From assembly GCF_000738175.1 (NCBI RefSeq), contig NZ_JFCH01000039.1, positions 1 through 64,000 of the forward strand: a stretch of 64,000 nt of DNA, read 5' to 3'. Position 1 is the stretch's first letter; each line of letters begins with the position of its first letter. The stretch comes from Corynebacterium jeikeium (GTDB lineage Bacteria > Actinomycetota > Actinomycetes > Mycobacteriales > Mycobacteriaceae). Positions 28,500 through 35,911 of this stretch are shown one piece after another. A model generated the notes under the pieces. That model was not told the origin of the DNA. It worked only from the letters and a program-made list of their open reading frames with translations, and searched no databases. Made by a program: the position numbers and the translations under genes.

Positions 28500-29630
28500 T
28501 TAAAACCTCCGGTGCGTTAGTTCTTCCGCCAGCTGGGTCAGCTCCGCAGTGATGTCGGCACCCAAACCACCCGCGCGCAGGGACTCGATGGCCCGCTGCG
28601 TGCGCGCCTCGATCAGCTTCTCCACTTCGGCCTGCGCGCCGGTGTCGTAGATGATGTCGCGGAGGCGCTCGATGTCCGCCTCCGCGGACTCCTCGCCCTT
28701 GCCCAGTCCCTCGCGGAGGGCCGCGACCTGGGATTCATCGCCCCGCTGCAATGCCTCGTTGATGAGGGTGGTGCGCTTGCCGGTGCGCAGATCGTCGCCG
28801 GAGGGCTTGCCGGTGACCTCCGGGTCGCCGAAAACTCCCAGCTGATCGTCGCGCAGCTGGAAGGCCTCACCGATGTCCTGGCCCACATTGCGGAGCATGG
28901 TCTGAGTCTGTTCGTTGGCGCCCGCCAGTGCGGCGCCGATGTGCAGCGGGCGGGCGACGGTGTAGGAGGCCGTCTTGTACTTGATCACGGCAAAGGAATC
29001 CGCAACGTCTTCGCTGCCGTTGGCTTCCAGGGCAATGTCCAGGATCTGGCCCCCGATCACCTCGGTGCGCATTGCCCGCCAGGCCGGGCGTGCCCGCTGC
29101 AGCGCGGTGGTGCTCAGCCCCGAGCCGTTGTACAGGTCGTCCGCCCAGGCAAAGGCGAGGTCGCCGATGAGAATTGCCTGGCTGATCCCGTAGTGCTCGG
29201 AGGAACCCAGCCAGCCGCGTTCGTGGTGCTTCGATTCAAAGGTGCGGTGGGCGGTGGGGAAGCCGCGCCGGGTATCGGAGCGGTCGATGATGTCGTCGTG
29301 GATGAGGGCGCAGGCCTGGATGAACTCGAAGGCGGACAGCGCATTCAAGATGGCGCCCTGGTCGATACCCGCAGCCGGCGATGAACCGCCACCGCCTTCG
29401 AGCGCCGCGCGGATGCCTGCCCAGGCGAAAGTCGGGCGGACGCGCTTGCCGCCGTTGACGATGAAGTCGCGCAGCACCGTGATGGCGCCGCCGACGAGGG
29501 GACCGATGTGGGAGAACTCCTCCTGGGAGCGGTTCAGGTACTCCTTTAGTTGGGCATCGACGGCGGACGGAACTGCGGACAGTGGGGAATCGAGGCGCCA
29601 GGGGTGCGCGGCCAGCTCATCGGTACTCAT
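28500..29630 (-). CDS. idsA: Geranylgeranyl diphosphate synthase (polyprenyl synthetase)
   Basis: Chain-elongating prenyl transferase that makes GGPP or similar diphosphates from IPP for menaquinone, carotenoids or carrier lipids. The first Asp-rich motif is DDIIDRSDTRRG (Asp112-Asp116), the second is RDDQLGVFGD near residue 255, and GGKRVRP near residue 60 binds IPP. Length 376 is normal. First gene of an operon with the CrtI-like and mptA genes (0-bp and 4-bp junctions), so prenyl supply and prenyl-phosphate sugar use are expressed together. Start ATG, divergent from metF. Confidence 0.93.
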   Translation of the reverse strand: MSTDELAAHPWRLDSPLSAVPSAVDAQLKEYLNRSQEEFSHIGPLVGGAITVLRDFIVNGGKRVRPTFAWAGIRAALEGGGGSSPAAGIDQGAILNALSAFEFIQACALIHDDIIDRSDTRRGFPTAHRTFESKHHERGWLGSSEHYGISQAILIGDLAFAWADDLYNGSGLSTTALQRARPAWRAMRTEVIGGQILDIALEANGSEDVADSFAVIKYKTASYTVARPLHIGAALAGANEQTQTMLRNVGQDIGEAFQLRDDQLGVFGDPEVTGKPSGDDLRTGKRTTLINEALQRGDESQVAALREGLGKGEESAEADIERLRDIIYDTGAQAEVEKLIEARTQRAIESLRAGGLGADITAELTQLAEELTHRRF

Positions 29631-29780
29631 GGCTCTCTATTCTAAGGGCTCGCGCGACAAGTGCGAACAACGGTAGTGCTGGGGTGACGCCACCGTGGCG
29701 GGCGGGCGGAACGGGTGAGCGAACGGACAGGCCGCGGGGGTGATCGCGCGCAGGGAAAATGCCAAATGTAGGCCAAAGTC

Positions 29781-29808
29781 TTGAAATGGACAGCTCTGTC
29801 TATATGAT
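29781..29808 (+). promoter_or_regulatory. metF promoter
   Basis: TTGAAA and TATGAT are separated by 16 bp, a near-ideal sigma-A promoter. The start codon lies 8 nt after the -10 box, so the mRNA is probably leaderless. Confidence 0.7.
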
Positions 29809-29816
29809 CTTTGGGT

Positions 29817-30785
29817 ATGGCTAGTATCCGCAGGCAGGTTGCCGTATCCCAGTCCCTTTCGCTCTACACTCCCGGGCGCGTTCCGTTCTCTGTGGAGTTC
29901 ATGCCGCCGCGCGACGACGCGGCCGAAGAGCGCCTGTGGAACGCGGCCGAGGCATTCCACGACCTCGGTGTGAGCTTCGCCTCGGTAACTTATGGTGCCG
30001 GCGGCAGCACCCGCGAGCGCACCCTGCGTGTCGCCGAGCGCCTGGGCACGAAGCCGCTGACAACCCTGGTGCACATGACGCTGGTGCAGCACACCAAGGA
30101 AGAGCTGCAAGACATGCTGCGCACCTATGCCTCGCTGGGGCTCACGAACTTGCTGGCGCTGCGCGGCGACCCGCCGGGCGATCCGAACGCCGAATGGGTG
30201 CCCACCCCCGGTGGTTTGAACTATGCGGTGGAACTGATCGACATGATCCGCGAGATGCCCGAATGCGCCGACTTCGACATTGGCATCGCCAGCTTCCCCG
30301 AAGGCCACTACCGCACGGGTTCTTTGGAACAGGACACGGAATACACTCTGGCCAAGCTCCGCGCCGGGGCGCAGTACTCGATTACGCAGATGTTCTTCGA
30401 TGTGGACCACTATCTGCGCTTGCGCGATCGTCTGGCGAAGGCGGATCCGGAGCATGGGCAGAAGCCGATCATTCCGGGGCTGATGCCGATCACATCCCTG
30501 CGGAGTGTGCGCCGCCAGATGGAGCTGGCGGGTGCTGCTCTGCCACCGAAGCTGGAGAAGCGCCTGCTGGATGCTGCAGCCGGCGACGAGGTCGCAAACC
30601 GCGACGCCATCCGCGAGGTCGGCATCGAGGTGACCACTGAGATGGCCGAGCGCCTCATTGCCGAGGGGGTTCCGGACCTGCACTTCATGACGATGAACAA
30701 CGTGCGCGCCACCCAGGAGGTCCTGCACAACCTGGGCATGGCTCCGGCGTGGGGGCCGGGGCTGGGGCACGACATGGTGCGTTAG
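29817..30785 (+). CDS. metF: 5,10-methylenetetrahydrofolate reductase
   Basis: FAD enzyme that reduces methylene-THF to methyl-THF for methionine synthesis. The 322 residues form the MTHFR barrel, with PFSVEFMPPRD near the N-terminus (catalytic Glu), VTYGAGGSTRERT, NLLALRGDPPGDP and GAQYSITQMFFD. The ATG has a strong promoter directly upstream; a TTG two codons earlier is less likely. The 3' end overlaps the convergent GNAT gene by 4 bp. The idsA operon is divergent, as in C. glutamicum. Confidence 0.93.
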   Translation: MASIRRQVAVSQSLSLYTPGRVPFSVEFMPPRDDAAEERLWNAAEAFHDLGVSFASVTYGAGGSTRERTLRVAERLGTKPLTTLVHMTLVQHTKEELQDMLRTYASLGLTNLLALRGDPPGDPNAEWVPTPGGLNYAVELIDMIREMPECADFDIGIASFPEGHYRTGSLEQDTEYTLAKLRAGAQYSITQMFFDVDHYLRLRDRLAKADPEHGQKPIIPGLMPITSLRSVRRQMELAGAALPPKLEKRLLDAAAGDEVANRDAIREVGIEVTTEMAERLIAEGVPDLHFMTMNNVRATQEVLHNLGMAPAWGPGLGHDMVR

Positions 30786-31414
30786 CTGCGCGTGCGCTGC
30801 AAGATACCGAACGGCCGGGGGTCCGCCGGGAACTTAAAGTTCCGCAGCACATCGGTGAACCCGGCCTTGCGATAAAGCTGCCAGGCTGCGTTGGCCTCGC
30901 CTTCCACCTCGGGTGTGGAGAGCATCACCGTGTTCTGTGGCGTTCGCTCTAGCAGGTCGTTCAGGATTGTGGTGCCGACGCCCTCACCCTGCGCCGGTGG
31001 AAGCACATGTATTTCGGATAATTCGGCGTAGGCATGCAGTATCCGGGTGGCCTCCGCGCGGGAGTGCCCGTTAAGCACTAGGCCGCGGGCGACTTGGCGA
31101 TACCACCAGGTGTTCGGGGAGCCGCGGAAGGTAAAGCCGATGCCCACGCAGCGCTGGCGGGCGTTACCCGGATCCGGCTGTTCCTCCGCGCGGTGGAGGA
31201 GGGCCATGCTGCAGGTGAAGTCCGGCTGGGATCCGTTGTAGAACCACAGCGACTTGCGCTGGGCGTGCGTCTCGTTTGGATAGTCCATGGCCGCCAGGTG
31301 AATATCGATGAGCTCGTCGAGCCGGGTGATGAAGTGGCGATTGGTGGCGGGGACCACGGACACGCGCATGGGGGAATCGGCGGCGGAGGGTGTGCGGGGC
31401 GTGTCCTGGGGCAT
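30782..31414 (-). CDS. GNAT-family N-acetyltransferase
   Basis: 210-residue protein with the GNAT acetyl-CoA motif A: EIHVLPPAQGEGVGTTILN, where QGEGVG is the pyrophosphate loop, followed by the motif B segment NAAWQLYRKAGF. The acceptor is unknown. The N-terminal 20 residues are Pro/Ser-rich and the conserved part begins at MRVSVVPA, so an internal ATG at residue 16 could be the start. It is convergent with metF. A LexA-like palindrome lies 63 bp upstream. Confidence 0.8.
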   Translation of the reverse strand: MPQDTPRTPSAADSPMRVSVVPATNRHFITRLDELIDIHLAAMDYPNETHAQRKSLWFYNGSQPDFTCSMALLHRAEEQPDPGNARQRCVGIGFTFRGSPNTWWYRQVARGLVLNGHSRAEATRILHAYAELSEIHVLPPAQGEGVGTTILNDLLERTPQNTVMLSTPEVEGEANAAWQLYRKAGFTDVLRNFKFPADPRPFGILQRTRS

Positions 31415-31476
31415 GGCTTCAATAGTGCCACTGCCGGGGGAGGCGTTGGAGGAAGATTGGCGCGAAAGATGCCAGT

Positions 31477-31492
31477 TAGAACAGGTGTTCTA
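31477..31492. promoter_or_regulatory. Perfect 16-bp palindrome resembling a LexA (SOS) box
   Basis: TAGAACAGGTGTTCTA has the GAAC-N4-GTTC core of Gram-positive LexA sites and differs from the corynebacterial form TCGAAC-N4-GTTCGA at two symmetric bases. It lies between the divergent GNAT and HEPN-like genes. Confidence 0.45.
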
Positions 31493-31551
31493 TTTTGAGT
31501 TGTGTTCTCAGTGGGATGTCCGAGGCGCTTCCTAGAGTGAGGTCTAACAGT

Positions 31552-31583
31552 CAAGGCGATAGGCCAACAAGGCGATAGGCCAA
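31552..31583. repeat. Two perfect 16-bp tandem repeats before the HEPN-like gene
   Basis: CAAGGCGATAGGCCAA occurs twice head to tail, ending 20 bp before the start codon, next to the AAGGAAGAGGGG ribosome site. Confidence 0.85.
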
Positions 31584-31603
31584 AAGGAAGAGGGGACAAG
31601 ACC

Positions 31604-32038
31604 ATGAACGAGAACATGCTGGCCCAACCCAAGCAGCTGGGGGCGCGGGCTCGTTACAGTCGCAGTCGCGGGGCGCGGGGGTTCCTGGACGAGGCGGAGC
31701 GCCAATTGGAGCTATCTCGATCGGAACTACGTGAGCCCGAGGCGATCGTCTATGCCTACCGAGCTGCCCTGCGGGCGGCAGGTGCGTTGATTGAGTGGGA
31801 GATGGCCACGCGAAAGCGTCGCCCTTCCGGGAGTGCGTGGGCGAAGCTGCGGGTTTTGCGCCCCGACCTGGAGGATTGGGCAGAGACCTTTGAGGTGCAC
31901 GCGCGGGTAGCGAGTAGGGCGGGGTTGGGGCTTAACCGAGGACTGCCGGAGAATGCGCGTGGCGCGATCTATCGCGATGCCTGCGATCTGGTGGATTTCG
32001 CCCGCGGGGCAGTAAATTACCTGCCGGAGGTTGCCTAG
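31604..32038 (+). CDS. SAV_6107-type HEPN domain protein
   Basis: 144-residue helical protein with the actinobacterial SAV_6107-type HEPN appearance: RGFLDEAERQLELS, a first long helix with AIVYAYRAALRAAGALIEWEMA, and a last helix with IYRDACDLVDFARGAVNYLP. No canonical HEPN RNase motif (R-X4-6-H) is evident, so nuclease activity should not be assumed. The AAGGAAGAGGGG ribosome site lies upstream of the ATG. The conserved place near metF in corynebacteria and mycobacteria suggests a housekeeping role, unknown so far. Confidence 0.7.
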   Translation: MNENMLAQPKQLGARARYSRSRGARGFLDEAERQLELSRSELREPEAIVYAYRAALRAAGALIEWEMATRKRRPSGSAWAKLRVLRPDLEDWAETFEVHARVASRAGLGLNRGLPENARGAIYRDACDLVDFARGAVNYLPEVA

Positions 32039-32179
32039 GGCGAAAAGTGGGCGTTGTTTGAAAACCGCAGGTTGATGTAGGGTGGATGGGTGAGAAGTGG
32101 GCGGAGTTCGCCCAGGCTGGAAACTTTCTTTACGCCTAAAGCGTTAGGAAGAGTAGCCGCAAACATTTGGGAGGTCGCG

Positions 32180-32590
32180 ATGGCTCTATCGGAGCAAGAG
32201 CAGAGGATGCTCGCGGAGATCGAACGGGCGTTGATCGCCGAGGATCCACGCTTGGCAAAGCAGGCTTCCAATAGCGGCGAACAGACGATCAGCTTCAACA
32301 TCCGCTCGATTGCGCTCATTGTCCTCGGTCTTGCGGTGATGGTCGGCGGCATTGCTGCGGCCCAGCTTTCGCTGTGGTTCGTAGCGTTGAGCGTGCTCGG
32401 GTTCCTGATCATGTTCGGCGGCGGCCTTCTGGCATTCCAGTCCAACGATGATCCGGAGACCGCAGCAATCAAGCGCTCCAAGTCTTCCAAGAGTGGCAAG
32501 CCCGGTGCGGCGAGGAAGGCTGGCTCGGGTCACTCCGGTGGCATCGGCGACAAGATGGAAGATAGCTTCCGTCGCCGCTTCGAGCGCTAG
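32180..32590 (+). CDS. DUF3040 membrane protein
   Basis: 136-residue protein beginning MALSEQEQRMLAEIERALIAEDP, the DUF3040 signature, followed by two adjacent hydrophobic helices (about residues 38-78) and a basic, Ser/Lys-rich tail. Function unknown. I chose the ATG with GGGAGG 5 nt upstream, where family homology begins. An in-frame GTG 30 codons earlier has TAGGGT 6 nt before it, so a leaderless longer form is possible. A terminator follows. Confidence 0.85.
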   Translation: MALSEQEQRMLAEIERALIAEDPRLAKQASNSGEQTISFNIRSIALIVLGLAVMVGGIAAAQLSLWFVALSVLGFLIMFGGGLLAFQSNDDPETAAIKRSKSSKSGKPGAARKAGSGHSGGIGDKMEDSFRRRFER

Positions 32591-32620
32591 TCAAGCCCAC
32601 CAGTTAGATCTAACTTAAGG

Positions 32621-32656
32621 AACCACCGTCCTCCACGCATGGAGGACGGTGGTTTT
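32621..32656. terminator. Rho-independent terminator after the DUF3040 gene
   Basis: AACCACCGTCCTCC and GGAGGACGGTGGTT form a perfect 14-bp stem with a 6-nt loop, followed by TTG. The left AACC gives similar potential on the other strand. Confidence 0.9.
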
Positions 32657-33124
32657 GTCGTATCTAGTCGAAATTAGGGGGAATCTCCCCACTTCGCCCC
32701 ACCTCAAGCCCTTTTGATCCCTCTGGTGTTGCGGGCGCGCGCATTCAAGCGTCGGAGGAGGGGTGGCTTGAATATTCCTACCTGCGCAAATGGCTCAGTT
32801 GGCTGAGATAAGGGGGTGGGGGAATGGTGGCGTCACAAAGAAAGAAGGGTGAGGGGCTGTGTGTGAAGGGGCGAGGGGCGAAGGGGTAAAGTCCAGCTTG
32901 AACGTTGTTGATGTGAAAAATATTGAGAAAAGGTGCGCAAAAACACCTCGTGTTGTGGAGTTTGTGGGGGAGAGTGGGGTAAAGTGGGGCTCGTTGGAGC
33001 AAAGCTGTGCCAACAACTCCAAACTTCATAGCGAAACCACTGGTCAGGGCAAGAAATCGCCCGCCATCCACGACATAGACGGCAAAACGAAACAAGAGAT
33101 CTTCCAACGGAAAGGGGCCGATGC
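32657..33124 (+). other. Long upstream region of the division cluster (mraZ leader)
   Basis: This 468-bp region holds no convincing ORF. A TTTGTGACGCCACC motif is on the minus strand near 32829. From 32850 it turns purine-rich (GGGGCGAGGGGCGAAGGGG), with TAAAGT boxes at about 32886 and 32980 that could be -10 elements. The MraZ-type repeats are at 32955-32990. The transcript leader to mraZ would be about 130-230 nt. Confidence 0.6.
32955..32990 (+). promoter_or_regulatory. MraZ-binding type GTGGG direct repeats
   Basis: GTGG(A/G)G occurs at 32955, 32964, 32974 and 32984, that is with 9-10-bp spacing. MraZ of other bacteria binds TGGGN direct repeats with about this period upstream of its own gene, so this is the likely autoregulatory site. 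Confidence 0.65.
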
Positions 33125-33556
33125 ATGTTTTTCGGCACCTTCACGCCGAAGCTGGACGACAAGGGTCGACTGACCCTGCCGGCAAAGTTTCGGGAGGAGC
33201 TCGGTGACGGCCTGATGGTCGTGAAAGGGCAGGATCGCAGCCTGGCTGTGTACCCCAAGGCAGAGTTTCTGGTACGGGCGAAGAAGGCGGCTGAAGCCTC
33301 GCGCACGAACCCGAAAGCTCGCGCCTTCGTGCGCAACCTGGCGGCCAGCGCCGACGAGCAAACCCTCGATTCGCAGGGGCGCATCTCGGTCTCGGCGATG
33401 CACCGAAGCTACGCGGGTCTCACGAAAGAATGTGTTGTGATCGGCAACGTCGACTTCATCGAGATCTGGGATGCCGAAAGCTGGGCCGAGTACAGCGCGG
33501 AGCACGAAGAGGATTTCTCGGACGGCGACGACGAAGTGCTGGCGACATTCCTGTAG
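33125..33556 (+). CDS. mraZ: Transcriptional regulator MraZ
   Basis: DNA-binding regulator at the head of the division and cell wall cluster; it forms ring-shaped oligomers and usually represses its own operon. The 143 residues carry two SpoVT/AbrB-like half domains: [22 protein letters not shown] and [19 protein letters not shown], both with the DxKGR/DxQGR type motif. The second of two close ATGs fits family homology (MFFGTF) and the GGAAAGGGG ribosome site. Four GTGGG repeats lie 135-170 bp upstream. A large hairpin separates it from rsmH. Confidence 0.95.
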   Translation: MFFGTFTPKLDDKGRLTLPAKFREELGDGLMVVKGQDRSLAVYPKAEFLVRAKKAAEASRTNPKARAFVRNLAASADEQTLDSQGRISVSAMHRSYAGLTKECVVIGNVDFIEIWDAESWAEYSAEHEEDFSDGDDEVLATFL

Positions 33557-33607
33557 CCCCGAAGGCCTTAGCGCTTGACCAGATAAGACAAATTCATAGT
33601 GAAAACG

Positions 33608-33707
33608 GAGTGTGCGCAGGCCCTTACCTGCGTGGACGACGCGGAATCTTGACGTACTTCCCCAATGTCAAGCCCGCACCCACGCAGGTGAGGCCCTGTA
33701 CGCACTC
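33608..33707 (+). ncRNA. Large RNA hairpin between mraZ and rsmH
   Basis: Two 28-nt arms (33608-33635 and 33680-33707) pair at 26 of 28 positions as RNA: 23 Watson-Crick and 3 G-U pairs. Inside, CTTGAC/GTCAAG (33648-33653, 33667-33672) and GCGG/CCGC make a second stem. A pyrimidine-rich CTTTAGCTTTT follows. It could be an attenuator, an RNase processing site, or a remnant of a palindromic element; no coding role. Confidence 0.6.
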
Positions 33708-33795
33708 CTTTAGCTTTTGAGTCACATAAGTAGCTATGTGGCACATGAACTGCATAGCACCCCAAGAAACGCAGTGAGGGAAGGAGGGAACACCG

Positions 33796-34848
33796 ATGAA
33801 CGAAGAACGTGGAGCCGAGCAGCGCGAAGAGCACGGCCACACCCCAGTCATGCGCGACCGCATGGTCGAGCTCGTGGGGCTGGGTGTGAACAGCGAAAAC
33901 GCGCCCGCCCACCCGGTCATCGTCGATGGGACCCTCGGCGCCGGCGGCCACAGTGAGGCCTTTTTGGACGCCTTTCCCCACGCAACCGTCGTCGGCCTAG
34001 ACCGCGACCCCAACGCACTGGCGGAGGCCAATGAGCGCCTGGTGCGCTTCGGGGACCGCTTCGTTTCCTACCAGACCCGCTTCGATGGAGTAACCGAAGC
34101 GCTGGAGGACCTGATGGAGCAGGGCAAACTCCCGGCCAGCGTGCGGGAGCACGGCATCTCCGGGTTTCTGTTCGACCTCGGAGTGTCCTCCATGCAGCTG
34201 GACCAGCCGGAACGCGGATTCGCCTACGCGGTAGACGCGCCGCTGGATATGCGCATGGATCCCAGCAGCCCGCTGACCGCCGCCGAGATCCTCAACACCT
34301 ACAGCCACGGCGAGATCGCGCGCATCCTGAAGACCTACGGCGACGAGCGCTTCGCGGGCAAGATCGCCTCCGCGGTCGTCCGCGAGCGCGAGAAGCAACC
34401 CTTCGAGAACTCCGCGCGGCTGGTGGAGCTGCTGTACGCAACCATCCCGGCAGCGTCGCGCCGCACCGGCGGGCACCCGGCGAAGCGCACCTTCCAAGCG
34501 CTGCGCGTCGAGGTGAACGCGGAACTCGAGTCGCTGGAGAACCTGATCCCCGAGATCTCCCGCTGGCTACATGTCGGCGCCGTCGGCGTGTTCATGAGCT
34601 ACCAGTCGCTGGAAGACAAGATCGTCAAGAAGGCATTGGTGCAGCTCAGCACATCAAAGACCCCGCCGGGGTTGCCGATGGAGCTGCCCGGCATGGAAGC
34701 CGAGTTCGAGCTCAAAACCCGCGGGGCAGAGAAGGCTAGCGAGGCGGAGATCGAGCAGAACTCCCGGGCCGCCCCCGTGAGGGTGAGAGCCTACAGCAGG
34801 GTCAGCGACAGAGGAAAAGCAACATTTCCGCTGGACACGCCCAGTTAG
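33796..34848 (+). CDS. rsmH: 16S rRNA m4C1402 methyltransferase
   Basis: SAM-dependent methyltransferase (MraW) that modifies C1402 of 16S rRNA in the decoding centre. The 350 residues show [12 protein letters not shown] near the start, the SAM loop [33 protein letters not shown] and the [18 protein letters not shown] motif. GGAGGG lies 8 nt before the ATG. It is separated from mraZ by 239 bp containing a strong hairpin and followed by ftsL at 68 bp. Confidence 0.95.
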   Translation: MNEERGAEQREEHGHTPVMRDRMVELVGLGVNSENAPAHPVIVDGTLGAGGHSEAFLDAFPHATVVGLDRDPNALAEANERLVRFGDRFVSYQTRFDGVTEALEDLMEQGKLPASVREHGISGFLFDLGVSSMQLDQPERGFAYAVDAPLDMRMDPSSPLTAAEILNTYSHGEIARILKTYGDERFAGKIASAVVREREKQPFENSARLVELLYATIPAASRRTGGHPAKRTFQALRVEVNAELESLENLIPEISRWLHVGAVGVFMSYQSLEDKIVKKALVQLSTSKTPPGLPMELPGMEAEFELKTRGAEKASEAEIEQNSRAAPVRVRAYSRVSDRGKATFPLDTPS

Positions 34849-34916
34849 CTAGACAAAACACCTTAGAACCACTGATAGAAACAAACCCGGACCTCCGATA
34901 ATTCGGAAGGAATCAC

Positions 34917-35801
34917 ATGACAGCACCAGGCACCATCCGCACCCGAGGCCAGCACACCGACCGCGATCGCACCACCGTAGCCGGTCGCGGCGTTGCCGAC
35001 CGCTCACGCGCCAAGGTTCGCCCGGCGCGCTCTAGCCAGCGCACCGCCGAGCCGACCCGCCGCGGAAGTGCCTGGGATGCCAACCGCACCAGCGCCCCGG
35101 GGCGCAGTACTCGCCGCTTCGGCGGTAGCCGGGTGGGCTCGCGCCAGCAGGTCTCGGTCCGCGGGCGGCGCATCATTGCCCTGGAGCGCGGGAACCCGAA
35201 GCTCACCCGCCGCATCGTGCTGGCGGTGACTGTCTTCATCCTCGGCGTGGTTTCCATCATGGCGCTGTCCGCCGTCACGACTAAGCAGTCGTTCCAGATC
35301 TCCGATGCGCAGTCTCGAAGCACCACGTTGGAAAACGAGATCGAGAGTCTGAACCGGGACGTCGCCAACGCGAAGTCCTCCGCCAACATCGCCAAGGAAG
35401 CCAGCGAGATGGGCATGGTTACCCCGAAGCAGTCCGGCATTCTGGAGGATCGCGGCGGCAAGATCGAGGAAACCCGCCCGGCCAACGCTGAAGATGGCAA
35501 GGAAGTCGTCGACGTCAACGGCGAAACTAAGCGTCGTGGCGCAACCAGTGATCCGAACAAGACCGAACGCGTCGAGGGCCTGCACCCGGACCACCCGGTC
35601 CTTGCAGGTGACCGCGCCCCAGATGTAGACGTCAGCGGTCCTCGCAACAACCCACAGGGCAACGGTGGTCTGCCGTACTCCGGCGGCCCGGCGGGTCAGG
35701 CGCCTGCACCGGCTCCCGCGCCGGCTCCGGCAGCACCTGCTCCGGCACCGGCTCCTGCTCCAGCGCCCGCGGCGGAGGCCCCGGCCCCGGCGCCGCGCTA
35801 G
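34917..35801 (+). CDS. ftsL: Cell division protein FtsL (actinobacterial, extended)
   Basis: Bitopic divisome protein; partner of FtsB and FtsQ. The 294 residues are long for FtsL: a basic Arg/Ser/Thr-rich cytoplasmic region (residues 1-98), one membrane helix at about 100-120, a short coiled coil (STTLENEIESLNRDVANAKSS), a charged linker and a C-terminal Pro-Ala repeat ([12 protein letters not shown]). Assignment rests on position between rsmH and ftsI and on topology, as FtsL sequences diverge quickly. GGAAGGA lies upstream of the ATG. Confidence 0.85.
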   Translation: MTAPGTIRTRGQHTDRDRTTVAGRGVADRSRAKVRPARSSQRTAEPTRRGSAWDANRTSAPGRSTRRFGGSRVGSRQQVSVRGRRIIALERGNPKLTRRIVLAVTVFILGVVSIMALSAVTTKQSFQISDAQSRSTTLENEIESLNRDVANAKSSANIAKEASEMGMVTPKQSGILEDRGGKIEETRPANAEDGKEVVDVNGETKRRGATSDPNKTERVEGLHPDHPVLAGDRAPDVDVSGPRNNPQGNGGLPYSGGPAGQAPAPAPAPAPAAPAPAPAPAPAPAAEAPAPAPR

Positions 35802-35836
35802 GTCACCGCGGACAGCAAACCGAAAACTTCAGACAC

Positions 35837-35862
35837 GCCGGGGTCAACCCCGGCCTGTTTTC
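35837..35862 (+). terminator. Hairpin with T-tract between ftsL and ftsI
   Basis: GCCGGGG-tcaa-CCCCGGC is a perfect 7-bp stem with a tetraloop, followed by CTGTTTTCG. It looks like an intrinsic terminator inside the cluster, perhaps partial, so that ftsI may have its own promoter or be read through. Confidence 0.7.
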
Positions 35863-35911
35863 GTATTTACGGGGACAATAACCAAGAGTGAATAGAAAGG
35901 AGGGCAACCAC

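Noticed and set aside
32859..33173. 104-codon frame upstream of and overlapping mraZ
   Set aside because: It crosses the MraZ repeats and the mraZ start and has no protein features.
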